Positions 25,671 to 34,750 of a stretch of 54,992 bases of DNA are shown here, in pieces. The DNA comes from Bacteroidota bacterium (GTDB lineage: Bacteria; Bacteroidota; Bacteroidia; Bacteroidales; Dysgonomonadaceae), in NCBI GenBank assembly GCA_023399295.1, contig JAEWQF010000071.1, positions 1 to 54,992 of the forward strand, read 5' to 3'. Every line of letters starts with the position of its first letter. Within the stretch, counting starts at the first letter, position 1. The notes under the pieces are model-generated. The model searched no databases. It was not told where the DNA came from and worked only from the letters and a program-made list of their open reading frames with translations. A program made the translations under genes and the position numbers.

Positions 25671-26942
25671 TTATCGCAAGTCGAAACCAATGTCCCTGCG
25701 GAAGGCACACTGTTCAAAACAGATCCGCGAGATGGACCGGTAGGAACGCTCCAGGGCTTCATCCATGCTTCGCCCATAGGAGGTGACAGCCAACACGCGA
25801 CCACCGTTGGTGACGATCCGGTTTTGCTCCAGGCGGGTGCCCGCATGAAATAAAATGCTATCGGTTACCTCTCCCAGACCCAGTATCTCTTTTCCTTTTT
25901 CATAGGATCCGGGATAACCCCCTGAGACCATCATCACCGTGACTGCGGTGCGGTCGTCAATATCCAGTTTCTTACGGTCGAGTGTCTCTGTAGTGACCCC
26001 AATAAATAGATCGAGTAGATCGGACTTGATCAGAGGCATCACCACCTCCGTCTCCGGATCACCCATGCGTACATTGTATTCAATCACCTTCGGCTCTCCC
26101 TCCACCCTGATCAAACCCAGAAAAATAAACCCCTTGTATTCTATCTTTTCATCGCGTAACCCCGCAATGGTAGGTTCCACAATACGGGTCCGCACCTTTT
26201 CCATAAACAGCTCATCGGCAAATGGCACAGGTGAGACAGCACCCATGCCTCCGGTATTGAGTCCGGTATCCCCCTCTCCAATACGCTTGTAATCCTTGGC
26301 AACAGGTAGTATCTTGTAAGAGCTGCCATCTGTCAATACAAAGACAGAACACTCGATGCCCGATAGAAACTCCTCTACAACAACCTTGTTGCCTGCTTTT
26401 CCAAACATGCCATCGAGCATCTCCCGCAGCAACCGCTTGGCCTCGTTCACATCTTCTACAATCAGGACCCCCTTACCGGCAGCGAGCCCATCGGCTTTTA
26501 GCACATAGGGTGAGGGGAGCGTATCGAGGAATGCATCTCCCGCAGCAATATTTTCGGCTGTAATTGTCAAATAACGCGCAGTGGGAATCTGATGACGGGA
26601 CATGAACTCCTTGGCAAAATCCTTACTCCCCTCCAGTTGCGCTCCTTTTTTGGAGGGTCCGATGACAGCTATATGACAGATGTCCTCATCGTCACGAAAG
26701 AAATCATATACTCCTTCCACCAAAGGATCTTCGGGACCTACAACAATCATATCAATATCACGCTCCAAAGCAAATTGCTTCATTGCACCAAAGTCGGTCA
26801 CCGCAATGGGCACATTGGTGCCCAACTGAGCGGTTCCTGCATTGCCTGGTGCAATATAGAGATTGTTCAGATAACTGCTTTTGCGTATATTCCACGCGAT
26901 AGCGTGTTCACGGCCTCCGGAGCCAAGAAGAAGAACATTCAT
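25671..26942 (-). CDS. purD: Phosphoribosylamine-glycine ligase (GAR synthetase)
   Basis: ATP-dependent ligation of phosphoribosylamine and glycine, step 2 of purine synthesis. The 423 aa cover the full family length. The N-terminal loop is MNVLLLGSGGREHAIAW, the ATP-grasp region includes ADGLAAGKGV, and the metal/ATP-binding block includes NTGGMGAVSP and EYNVRMGDPET. It heads a three-gene minus-strand run with the membrane protein and the DUF4251 lipoprotein. Possible -7 elements lie about 70-100 bp upstream. Confidence 0.97.
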   Translation of the reverse strand: MNVLLLGSGGREHAIAWNIRKSSYLNNLYIAPGNAGTAQLGTNVPIAVTDFGAMKQFALERDIDMIVVGPEDPLVEGVYDFFRDDEDICHIAVIGPSKKGAQLEGSKDFAKEFMSRHQIPTARYLTITAENIAAGDAFLDTLPSPYVLKADGLAAGKGVLIVEDVNEAKRLLREMLDGMFGKAGNKVVVEEFLSGIECSVFVLTDGSSYKILPVAKDYKRIGEGDTGLNTGGMGAVSPVPFADELFMEKVRTRIVEPTIAGLRDEKIEYKGFIFLGLIRVEGEPKVIEYNVRMGDPETEVVMPLIKSDLLDLFIGVTTETLDRKKLDIDDRTAVTVMMVSGGYPGSYEKGKEILGLGEVTDSILFHAGTRLEQNRIVTNGGRVLAVTSYGRSMDEALERSYRSISRICFEQCAFRRDIGFDLR

Positions 26943-27134
26943 AACCTCGTCAAATCTTTTATGAAATTAGTAACCACTGCCCGGGAAAAAATAATGTGGG
27001 CAACGCCCCACAAAGCTAATAAAAATAATTACAAATGTACGCGGCAGTACCGAAAAATGGGAAGTGAGAGGATGAAAGGTGAAAAAGTGTCCCCATTCTA
27101 CCTGAAACTTTTATCTTTGCATCACAAATAAAAA
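26943..27134. promoter_or_regulatory. Divergent purD / flavoprotein control region
   Basis: A 192-bp gap without a credible gene. On the minus strand TAGCTTTG (27011-27018) and TACATTTG (27032-27039) both match TAnnTTTG and could drive purD. On the plus strand TATCTTTG (27112-27119) lies 15 bp before the ATG at 27135 and should drive the flavoprotein gene, leaving a very short leader. No purine riboswitch or PurR-like palindrome is seen. Confidence 0.55.
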
Positions 27135-28094
27135 ATGAGGATGGTTCATAACAGAATATGTCGCCTATTTGGCATCGACCACCCGGTAATTCAGGGAGGA
27201 ATGGTATGGTGCAGTGGATGGAGACTCGCCGCAGCAGTCAGCAATGCAGGGGGGTTGGGATTGATTGGTGCCGGCTCGATGCATCCCGACATGTTGCGGT
27301 ATCACATCACACAATGTAGGGCAACAACCGGGAATCCTTTCGGGGTAAACATCCCGCTCATGTATCCACAGATAGAAGAGATCATGCAAATTGTCATTGA
27401 GGAGAAAGTACCTGTGGTCTTTACCTCTGCAGGCAATCCGAAGACATGGACAAGCAAGCTGAAAAAGGAAGGAATCATCGTGGCGCATGTGGTCTCCAGT
27501 TCCCGCTTCGCAAGCAAGGCAGCAGAGGCAGGTGTCGATGCCGTCGTTGCAGAAGGTTTTGAAGCAGGAGGCCACAATGGACGCGAAGAGAGCACAACCC
27601 TCACCCTGATACCACAAGTACGGTCGGCCACCGATCTGCCCCTGATTGCTGCTGGCGGTATTGCTACCGGAGCAGCAATGGCAGCGGTCATCGCACTGGG
27701 GGCTGAGGGGGTGCAGTTGGGCACACGTTTCGCACTCACTGTCGAAAGCTCTGCCAGTGAGGCCTTCAAGCAGCACTGTATCGCACTCAATGAGGGGGAC
27801 ACCCTTCTCTCGCTGAAGAAGGTGAGTCCCACACGGCTGGTTAAGAATGATTTCTTCATCCAGGTTCAGGAGATGGAAGAACGGGGTGCCACTGCGGAAG
27901 AGCTTCGTGAGCTGCTGGGTCGCGGGCGGGCTAAAAAGGGTATCTTCGAAGGCGATCTAAGGGAGGGTGAGCTGGAGATCGGACAGATTGCCTCCCACAT
28001 CCGGGAGATCCTGCCCGCCGGTGAAGTGGTTCGCAACATGATGGAAGAGTACCACCTGACCCTACTTCGTTTATCACAACAGACATTCACCTGA
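27135..28094 (+). CDS. Nitronate monooxygenase / 2-nitropropane dioxygenase-family flavoprotein
   Basis: An FMN-dependent TIM-barrel enzyme of 319 aa. Visible motifs are IDHPVIQGGM near the N-terminus, the histidine motif EAGGHNGR (His147), and the FMN phosphate-binding stretch AAGGIATGAAM followed by EGVQLGTRF. The same fold includes FabK-type enoyl-ACP reductases, and with fatty acid genes elsewhere in the window FabK activity is a real alternative; the motif by itself does not settle it. The gene is preceded by a close -7 element, and the dipeptidyl peptidase gene follows 45 bp after its stop. Confidence 0.88.
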   Translation: MRMVHNRICRLFGIDHPVIQGGMVWCSGWRLAAAVSNAGGLGLIGAGSMHPDMLRYHITQCRATTGNPFGVNIPLMYPQIEEIMQIVIEEKVPVVFTSAGNPKTWTSKLKKEGIIVAHVVSSSRFASKAAEAGVDAVVAEGFEAGGHNGREESTTLTLIPQVRSATDLPLIAAGGIATGAAMAAVIALGAEGVQLGTRFALTVESSASEAFKQHCIALNEGDTLLSLKKVSPTRLVKNDFFIQVQEMEERGATAEELRELLGRGRAKKGIFEGDLREGELEIGQIASHIREILPAGEVVRNMMEEYHLTLLRLSQQTFT

Positions 28095-28139
28095 CAAATC
28101 ACATCCATGCCTGCAACAATATCAACAAAGAAACAACAG

Positions 28140-30305
28140 ATGACGTTATACCGACGATCACTCACCGCAATTGTCATCGCTCTGACAGCCTTCTCAGTTC
28201 AGTTAGGAGCACAGGAGAAAAAGATGTTCACCCTGGAGGAGCTGATTCCAGGCGGGAAAGATTATGTACGTTTTGTACCCCGCATCCCCGCCACCTATCA
28301 ATGGCATGTCAACCAGCTGATTGTCACCATGAACGACTCAGTCTGGGAGCTTGCCGATCCAACTGGTAGCGATAAAAGGAAGCTGCTCCTCACTTTCAAA
28401 GAGCTTGCGGCTGATACTACCCAGGAACAACAACAGGTGACCCGTCTCTTCTTCCCGAAAGAAGAGGGAGGAGTGGCCATCCTCAATACCAGGCAAGGCA
28501 TCGGCACCTTCGATCCAAAGCAAAAAAAGGTGCTGAACTATTTCAGCTTCCCCAAGGCGAGTGCGAACCACACCCTCTCACCCTCAGGTCACCACCTGGC
28601 ATACACCAAAACAAACAACCTCTACCTGCTCGATAGCAGGGGCAATGAGCATCGTGTCACAAACGAATGCGACAAAGAGATTGTCTCTGGACAGTCGGTA
28701 CACCGCAACGAGTTCGGCATCACCGGGGGCATCTTCTGGTCACCCGACGGCAACAAAGTGGCATTTTACCGGATGGATGAACGCATGGTGAGCAATTACC
28801 CGCTAGTGGATGGTTCAGCCAGGGTGGCTGAGGTGAAGATGGAGAAGTATCCAATGGCAGGAATGAGCAGTCACCAGGTGACCGTAGGCGTCTACGACAT
28901 CCATGACCGACAGATTACCTGGCTCAAAACAGGTGAACCGGCCGACAACTATCTCACCAACATCGCCTGGAGCCCCGACGCAGCGGTTCTTCATATCGCG
29001 CATCTGAACCGGAGCCAGGATACCATGCAGCTGAGACAATACTGCAGTGTCACCGGCGAAAAAATTCAAACCCTCTTTGAAGAGACTCATCCTAAATATG
29101 TGGAGCCCGAGAACCCACTGCTCTTTGTGAGAGGCAGCAACGACCGGTTCATTTGGCAGAGCAGGCGCAACGGGTACAACCATCTTTATCTTTACAACAA
29201 AAATGGGAGGTTGTTGAAACAGCTCACCGACGGCAACTGGGAGGTGACCGCAATAGCCGGCTTTGACGAGAAGGGAGAGAACCTTTACTTTCTCTCCACC
29301 CTCCCCTCTCCCATCGACCGGCACATCAGCAGTGTCAATATCAAAAGCGGCAAGATCACGCAACTCACCACCTTACCCGGTATGCACAATGCACAAATCA
29401 GCAGCTCAGGACGATTTGTGATTGACAACTACAGCGCACATGACAACCCGGGTCGCATCGACCTGCTCGACAGCCGTACCGGGAAGGCTACCCAACTTGC
29501 TGCTGCCAACGATCCCTTCAAAGGCTATCTTATGCCCACAGTGGTGAATGGCACCCTCAAGGCCGCTGACGGGCAGAGCGACCTCTGGTATCGCATGGTG
29601 AAGCCGGCAGACTTTGACCCGGCAAAAAGATATCCTGTTGTGGTATATGTCTATGGCGGCCCTCACTCACAGATGGTGAACAATCGCTGGCGTTACGGTT
29701 CCGGTGGGTGGGAGACCCACATGGCACAAAAGGGTTATATCGTTTTCGTGATGGACAATCGCGGTACCGCCTATCGGGGACGTGCGTTCGAACAGGTGAC
29801 ACACCGTAGGCTTGGTATTGCTGAAAGTGAAGATCAAATGAAAGGAGTGGACTTCCTTCGGTCACTACCCTATGTGGATAGCGACAGAATGGGTATCCAT
29901 GGCTGGAGTTACGGTGGCTTTATGGCCATCAACATGCTGCTTCGCTACCCGGACATCTTCAAGGTTGGCGTGGCCGGTGGTCCCGTGATCGACTGGAAAT
30001 ACTACGAGGTGATGTATGGGGAACGTTACATGGACACTCCGCTGGAAAACCCGGAAGGGTATGAGGAGAGCAGTCTGATAAACCGTGCCGGCGAGTTGCA
30101 ATCGCGTCTGCTGATTATCCATGGCGATGAAGATCCCACGGTGGTGATGCAGCATACCCTCCAGTTCCTGAAGGCAAGCATCAAAGCGGGTACTCATCCC
30201 GATCTGTTTATCTATCCGGGCCACGGCCACAACATGATGGGTCCCGACCGGGTCCACCTGCACGAGCATATCACCCGCTATTTTGAGGATTTTCTCGATC
30301 GGTAG
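28140..30305 (+). CDS. Dipeptidyl peptidase IV family (S9B) exported serine peptidase
   Basis: Removes N-terminal dipeptides, usually after proline or alanine, in the periplasm during peptide use. I prefer the ATG at 28140, which gives 721 aa with a normal signal peptide (MTLYRRSLTAIVIALTAFSVQLGA); an ATG at 28107 would add eleven polar residues. A beta-propeller domain occupies most of the first two thirds, including EFGITGGIFWSPDGNKVAFYRMDE with the Glu pair region. The hydrolase domain has Ser590 in GWSYGGF, Asp in HGDEDPTV and His in GHGHNMMGPDR. Confidence 0.94.
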   Translation: MTLYRRSLTAIVIALTAFSVQLGAQEKKMFTLEELIPGGKDYVRFVPRIPATYQWHVNQLIVTMNDSVWELADPTGSDKRKLLLTFKELAADTTQEQQQVTRLFFPKEEGGVAILNTRQGIGTFDPKQKKVLNYFSFPKASANHTLSPSGHHLAYTKTNNLYLLDSRGNEHRVTNECDKEIVSGQSVHRNEFGITGGIFWSPDGNKVAFYRMDERMVSNYPLVDGSARVAEVKMEKYPMAGMSSHQVTVGVYDIHDRQITWLKTGEPADNYLTNIAWSPDAAVLHIAHLNRSQDTMQLRQYCSVTGEKIQTLFEETHPKYVEPENPLLFVRGSNDRFIWQSRRNGYNHLYLYNKNGRLLKQLTDGNWEVTAIAGFDEKGENLYFLSTLPSPIDRHISSVNIKSGKITQLTTLPGMHNAQISSSGRFVIDNYSAHDNPGRIDLLDSRTGKATQLAAANDPFKGYLMPTVVNGTLKAADGQSDLWYRMVKPADFDPAKRYPVVVYVYGGPHSQMVNNRWRYGSGGWETHMAQKGYIVFVMDNRGTAYRGRAFEQVTHRRLGIAESEDQMKGVDFLRSLPYVDSDRMGIHGWSYGGFMAINMLLRYPDIFKVGVAGGPVIDWKYYEVMYGERYMDTPLENPEGYEESSLINRAGELQSRLLIIHGDEDPTVVMQHTLQFLKASIKAGTHPDLFIYPGHGHNMMGPDRVHLHEHITRYFEDFLDR

Positions 30306-30332
30306 AAAACGTGACCGTACCTGAAAAGTTGC

Positions 30333-30340
30333 TATCTTTG
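30333..30340 (+). promoter_or_regulatory. Promoter -7 element for the WalJ-type hydrolase gene
   Basis: TATCTTTG matches TAnnTTTG exactly and lies 9 bp before the ATG at 30350. It rules out the GTG at 30311 as the main start and implies an almost leaderless mRNA. Confidence 0.6.
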
Positions 30341-30349
30341 CATCCAGTT

Positions 30350-31174
30350 ATGCAGTACGAACTATTTCCATCGGAGCGTTTCTCCTTCTTCAGCCTGAGC
30401 AGTGGCAGCTGCGGCAACTGTTACTTCCTGGGCAACAGCCGCTACGGCATCCTGATCGATGCGGGACTGGGTCCACGTGTCATTAAAAAACGACTGGCTC
30501 AGCATGGGATACAGCTCTCCTCCATCATGGCGATCCTGATCACCCACGACCACTACGACCATATCAAATCGGCCGGTTACCTGGGTGAGAAGATGTACAT
30601 CCCTGTATACGCCACCCGGGAGGTGCACCGTGGCATTGACAACTGCCCCATGATCAGCAACCGGCTGAATGGCTCCGCAAGATATATTGAGAAAGGCACC
30701 CCCTTTCAGATCGAAGATTTCCGTATCACCGCCTTCGACGTACCACACGACAGCAACGACAACGCCGGTTATTTCATTGAGTTCGCAGGCCAGAAACTGA
30801 CGCTGGCCACCGACGTGGGGAGGATCACCGAGGAGGTGGCACGGTATGCATTACAGGCAAACCATCTGGTGATCGAAAGCAACTACGACGAGGAGATGCT
30901 CCAGAATGGCCGCTATCCCTGGCATCTGAAACGCAGAATCACCTCAGGTACGGGGCACCTCAGCAATCGCCAGGCTGCCGAGTTCCTGGCCGACCACGTA
31001 CATGAGGCGATGCGCAACATCTGGCTCTGCCATCTAAGTGGTGACAACAACAACCCGGAGCTGGCATACAGCACCATCAAAGAACACCTCAGTCACAAAG
31101 GCATAGCGGTGGGACAGGATGTCGCATTGCATGTGTTTGAGAGAAATATTTTATCTGACATAACCCTATTCTGA
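30350..31174 (+). CDS. MBL-fold metallo-hydrolase, WalJ/YycJ type
   Basis: A dinuclear-metal hydrolase of 274 aa from the ATG at 30350. The fold markers are the N-terminal SLSSGSCGNCYFL, the metal motif THDHYDH (HxHxDH), the later His in PHDSNDN, TDVG with its Asp and CHLSGDNNN. The SGSxGN start and overall length fit the YycJ/WalJ group, which in Gram-positive bacteria has been linked to DNA repair and 5'-exonuclease activity; in Bacteroidetes the role is unproven. The glycosyltransferase cluster begins 2 bp after its stop. Confidence 0.9.
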   Translation: MQYELFPSERFSFFSLSSGSCGNCYFLGNSRYGILIDAGLGPRVIKKRLAQHGIQLSSIMAILITHDHYDHIKSAGYLGEKMYIPVYATREVHRGIDNCPMISNRLNGSARYIEKGTPFQIEDFRITAFDVPHDSNDNAGYFIEFAGQKLTLATDVGRITEEVARYALQANHLVIESNYDEEMLQNGRYPWHLKRRITSGTGHLSNRQAAEFLADHVHEAMRNIWLCHLSGDNNNPELAYSTIKEHLSHKGIAVGQDVALHVFERNILSDITLF

Positions 31175-31176
31175 GT

Positions 31177-32070
31177 ATGTCATTATCTCCAATTCTACTC
31201 TTCACCTACAATCGTCCCGAACACACGAGGATGACACTGGAAGCATTAAGCAACAACCATCTCAGTAGCAGGAGCGAGTTGTTTATCATCTCCGATGGGT
31301 ACAAGAGTGATGCCGACAAGGAGGATGTGATAAGAGTGCGCGAACTGATCGGGTCAGTGAAAGGCTTTGCAAAGGTCCACATTGAGGAACAACCCTACAA
31401 CCTGGGTCTTGCTAAAAGCGTCATCGAAGGGGTTACCCGCGTGGTGAACAAGTATGGGACGGTAATCGTACTGGAGGATGACCTGATCACCTCCCCTTTT
31501 TTCCTCACCTTCATGAATGATGCCCTGAAGAGATATGAAAACGAGGAGAAAATCGGTCATGTACACGGCTATTGCTTTCCTTTGCCGCAATTGCCGGATG
31601 CCTTTCTGATCAAATGGACCGGCAGCTGGGGCTGGGCTACCTGGAAAAGGGCCTGGGATCTCTTCAATCCCGATGGGGAGGCACTCCTGACTGAATTGAT
31701 ACAAAAGAAACAGTGCAAGCAATTTGATTTTAACGGGAATTATCCTTTTACCCGAATGCTCCGCAGACAGGTCAACAATGAGAACGACTCATGGGCCATC
31801 CGCTGGAATGCAACTCTCTTCCTAAATGATATCCTTTCACTCAACGCCGGCAAGTCGCTGGTACAAAACATCGGTTTTGATGGCAGTGGACGCCACAGCG
31901 GGAGTGATGCGATCTACACGACACATCTGCATATGACATCACTGCCTGCAGAGATAGAGGTTATTGCGGAAAATAGGGATGCCCGTAGCGCATTTGAGAG
32001 GTATTACGGTCGCACCAATTCTTTTCTGGCAAAAGTGACGCGAAGGATCAGACGTTTTTTTAGAAGTTGA
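31177..32070 (+). CDS. Glycosyltransferase, GT-A fold (GT2-like)
   Basis: Cytoplasmic sugar transferase of 297 aa for a surface glycan. The GT-A N-terminus is PILLFTYNRPEHTRMTLEAL. The metal/nucleotide-sugar motif is VLEDDL (an EDD variant of DxD) near residue 95, followed by WTGSWGWATWKRAWDLF, a pattern seen in GNT-I-like bacterial transferases of capsule and LPS clusters. The basic C-terminus (KVTRRIRRFFRS) may touch the membrane. First of four closely packed genes; acceptor and donor are unknown. Confidence 0.88.
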   Translation: MSLSPILLFTYNRPEHTRMTLEALSNNHLSSRSELFIISDGYKSDADKEDVIRVRELIGSVKGFAKVHIEEQPYNLGLAKSVIEGVTRVVNKYGTVIVLEDDLITSPFFLTFMNDALKRYENEEKIGHVHGYCFPLPQLPDAFLIKWTGSWGWATWKRAWDLFNPDGEALLTELIQKKQCKQFDFNGNYPFTRMLRRQVNNENDSWAIRWNATLFLNDILSLNAGKSLVQNIGFDGSGRHSGSDAIYTTHLHMTSLPAEIEVIAENRDARSAFERYYGRTNSFLAKVTRRIRRFFRS

Positions 32071-32076
32071 AATCCT

Positions 32077-33309
32077 ATGAAAATCCTGCTCATCAGCACA
32101 TCAGATATCAGGGGTGGTGCCGCCATTGCAGCATACAGACTGATGAATGCCCTCAATGCCCAGGGTCAGCAGGCGAAGATGGTAGTCCGCGAAAAGTTGT
32201 CCGACAACGAGCATGTGATTGAGCTGGGCAGCACCCTCTCCAATCGATGGCATTTCCTCTCTGAGAGAGCTCACATCTTCACTCAAAACCGATTCTCACG
32301 CAAGCACCTGTTTGATGTATCGACTGCCGAAAGTGGGTTGGCCATCACGGAACATCCCCTCTTCAGGGAGGCAGATCTGATCCACCTTCACTGGATCAAC
32401 CAGGGAACACTCTCCCTAAAAGAGCTCGGCAGGATCCTTGCTTCCGGGAAGAAGGTGATCTGGACCATGCACGACATGTGGTCCTTCACCGGCATCTGCC
32501 ATCATGCTGCCGGCTGCAGCCACTATGAGAATGGTTGTGGACACTGTCCTTACCTGGCCAAACCTGGGCAGGAAGATCTCTCCTATCGGCGTTTCCTGAT
32601 GAAGCAGCAGAGATATGCGGCTGGTGAAATAACCTTCGTGGCATGCAGCAACTGGCTGAAAGAGCTGGCTGAGAAAAGTCCCCTTACCCGGAATCACAAT
32701 CTGGTCTCCATACCCAACCCCATCGATACTACCCATTACACGCCACAGGACAAACAGCAAGCAAGAAGAAAACTCAACCTGCCGGAACATGCGAAGATTG
32801 TGCTTTTTGCTGCTGTCAATGCATCCGATCCGCGAAAAGGGATGGATTACCTGATCCAGGCCAGCAGGATCCTGGCCCGTCAATCACACGACATCCTCTT
32901 TCTGATCGCCGGGGAGAGGGGAAATGAACTGGGACAACATCTTTCACTGCCAAGCAGGAGCATCGGCCTGGTTAACCCTGACCAAATGGCGCTGGTCTAC
33001 AATGCCGCCGACCTGTTTGTCACCCCTTCGTTACAGGAGAACCTGCCCAACACCATCATGGAAGCGATGGCTTGTGGTACCCCCTGTGTGGGGTTCGATA
33101 CGGGAGGGATACCCGAGATGATCACGCACAAAGAGAATGGATATGTAGCCCGATTTAAGGATGCCGATGATCTGTCGGCAGGGATCGAACAGATGTTGTT
33201 CAGCCTTGACCTGGCAAGCTACTCCAGCGAAGCGCGCAGCAAAGTGATCAGAGAATACAGTCAGGAAAAAATTGTCAGTCGTTACCTTGAGATCTATGGA
33301 ACAGAATAA
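32077..33309 (+). CDS. Glycosyltransferase family 4 (GT-B fold)
   Basis: Retaining sugar transferase of 410 aa. The N-terminal domain begins MKILLISTSDIRGGAAIAAYRL. A Cys/His-rich stretch (GICHHAAGCSHYENGCGHC, residues about 138-156) is typical of the WcaC-like GT4 subgroup. The C-terminal donor-binding domain has DPRKGMDYLI and the GT4 motif ENLPNTIMEAMACGTPCVGFDTGG, with the E(x7)E pair. The last 14 bp overlap the start of the methyltransferase gene, which points to translational coupling. Confidence 0.92.
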   Translation: MKILLISTSDIRGGAAIAAYRLMNALNAQGQQAKMVVREKLSDNEHVIELGSTLSNRWHFLSERAHIFTQNRFSRKHLFDVSTAESGLAITEHPLFREADLIHLHWINQGTLSLKELGRILASGKKVIWTMHDMWSFTGICHHAAGCSHYENGCGHCPYLAKPGQEDLSYRRFLMKQQRYAAGEITFVACSNWLKELAEKSPLTRNHNLVSIPNPIDTTHYTPQDKQQARRKLNLPEHAKIVLFAAVNASDPRKGMDYLIQASRILARQSHDILFLIAGERGNELGQHLSLPSRSIGLVNPDQMALVYNAADLFVTPSLQENLPNTIMEAMACGTPCVGFDTGGIPEMITHKENGYVARFKDADDLSAGIEQMLFSLDLASYSSEARSKVIREYSQEKIVSRYLEIYGTE

Positions 33310-34018
33310 CAAAATCACGGATCAGTCACACTGGGATGATTACTGGGCCAATTTCAGGTATGACCGCACACCCACGAAAGTAGCATTTCAACAGTTTACC
33401 AAGCGACTCACCGAGGGAGAGAGTCTGATTGAGATCGGCGGCTTCCCGGGCATCTTTACCTCATACTTCTACAGGCATGGCATCACCGATGTCACCCTAC
33501 TCGATTTTCACATGAACCTGGACATTGTACGAACCTTCGAGAAGATCAACGGATTACCGCAAAACAGCATCCAGTGTATCGAGTCCGATTTTTTCAAATT
33601 CATTCCTGACAGAAAGTATGATGTCGCCTTTTCATCCGGATTCATTGAACATTTTAATGATACACGCGACGTGATTCAAAGACATGTTGATCTGCTGACA
33701 GAAAAAGGCCAGCTGCTGATCCTGATCCCCAATTTCCTGGGTTTGAATGGGTATCTGCAGAAGAGATACGATCTGAAGAATCTTCAGGCACACAATCTGA
33801 AAGCCATGGAGATAGATCGGTTGAAAAAGATGATGGCTACCTTTCCGTTGCGTGAGGTGACCATCACCTATACCGGTAAACCCATGCTTTGGCTGGAGCC
33901 CAAACCGCAAAACAGCGGCAAACAAAAATGGATCCGGTTGTTGAGTTATCTGATCAAAATATGGCCATTCAAGGGCAAATTCTTTTCACCTTTCATCGCC
34001 ATTTACGCTAGAAAATGA
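33296..34018 (+). CDS. Class I SAM-dependent methyltransferase
   Basis: A 240-aa protein from the ATG at 33296, which overlaps the GT4 stop by 14 bp. The SAM-binding motif I is LIEIGGFPGI near residue 44, followed by the acidic LLDFHMNLD and DVAFSSGFIEHFND (motif II/post-II). The lower half is rich in Lys and aromatic residues. Its place between two sugar transferases suggests it methylates a sugar or a glycan end, as chain-length-controlling methyltransferases do, but a small-molecule substrate is equally possible. Its stop overlaps the next ATG (ATGA). Confidence 0.88.
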   Translation: MEQNNKITDQSHWDDYWANFRYDRTPTKVAFQQFTKRLTEGESLIEIGGFPGIFTSYFYRHGITDVTLLDFHMNLDIVRTFEKINGLPQNSIQCIESDFFKFIPDRKYDVAFSSGFIEHFNDTRDVIQRHVDLLTEKGQLLILIPNFLGLNGYLQKRYDLKNLQAHNLKAMEIDRLKKMMATFPLREVTITYTGKPMLWLEPKPQNSGKQKWIRLLSYLIKIWPFKGKFFSPFIAIYARK

Positions 34019-34743
34019 AACATCTATCTGTTATTACCGTCACATGGAATGCCGCTGCCACACTGGAACGGACACTCAAGAGTGTCCGTGAACAGTCCTG
34101 GCCGTTCATCGAGCACCTGATCATCGACGGTGGATCGGCAGATGGCACCCTCGAGCTGATTGACAATCATGCCCACGAAGGGCTGCGTTGGGTGAGCGAA
34201 CCGGATCAGGGTCTTTACGACGCGATGAACAAAGGAGCAGCGATGGCAACGGGCGACTATCTCTGCTTTCTCAATGCAGGCGACACCTTCTTTGCAGCCG
34301 ACAGTGTGGAGCGGATGATGTGCTCCTTTGAGGATGCTTCCGCGCCCGACATCATCTACGGTGAGACCGCCATTGTGGACAATGCCGGCAACTTCCTCCA
34401 TATGCGGCGGCTAAAAGCACCGGATAATCTTGGGTGGAAGAGCTTCCGCCAGGGCATGGTGGTATGCCACCAGGCCTTCATGGTGAAACGGGAACTGTTC
34501 GAATCCTACAACCTCTCATATCGCTTCTCCTCCGATTTCGACTGGAGCATCCGCATGATGAAGAAGGCGAAAACGATCCACAACAGCCGGCTGACGCTGA
34601 TCAACTACCTCAAAGAGGGCATGACAACCCGTAACAGAAAGGCATCACTGAAGGAACGTTACCGAATCATGGCACACCACTACGGTCTGTTCTCCACCCT
34701 CGCTCACCACCTCTGGTTCGTTGTCAGGGCAGTGATGAAATAG
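34015..34743 (+). CDS. Glycosyltransferase family 2
   Basis: Inverting GT-A sugar transferase of 242 aa. Motifs are LSVITVTWNAAATLERTLKS at the N-terminus, IDGGSADGTLE, and the DQGLYDAMNKG region followed by FLNAGD, the typical GT2 WcaE-like pattern. The start overlaps the methyltransferase stop by 4 bp. It is the last gene of the four-gene cluster; the two tandem-repeat arrays follow. I see no polymerase or flippase here, so the cluster is probably one part of a larger dispersed glycan pathway. Confidence 0.92.
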   Translation: MKHLSVITVTWNAAATLERTLKSVREQSWPFIEHLIIDGGSADGTLELIDNHAHEGLRWVSEPDQGLYDAMNKGAAMATGDYLCFLNAGDTFFAADSVERMMCSFEDASAPDIIYGETAIVDNAGNFLHMRRLKAPDNLGWKSFRQGMVVCHQAFMVKRELFESYNLSYRFSSDFDWSIRMMKKAKTIHNSRLTLINYLKEGMTTRNRKASLKERYRIMAHHYGLFSTLAHHLWFVVRAVMK

Positions 34744-34750
34744 CTCAATG

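Noticed and set aside
26592..27131. A 179-codon plus-strand frame over the 5' part of purD and the following gap
   Set aside because: Most of it is antisense to purD and the rest crosses the promoter elements of both neighbours. The end (GEKVSPFYLKLLSLHHK) is translated promoter DNA.
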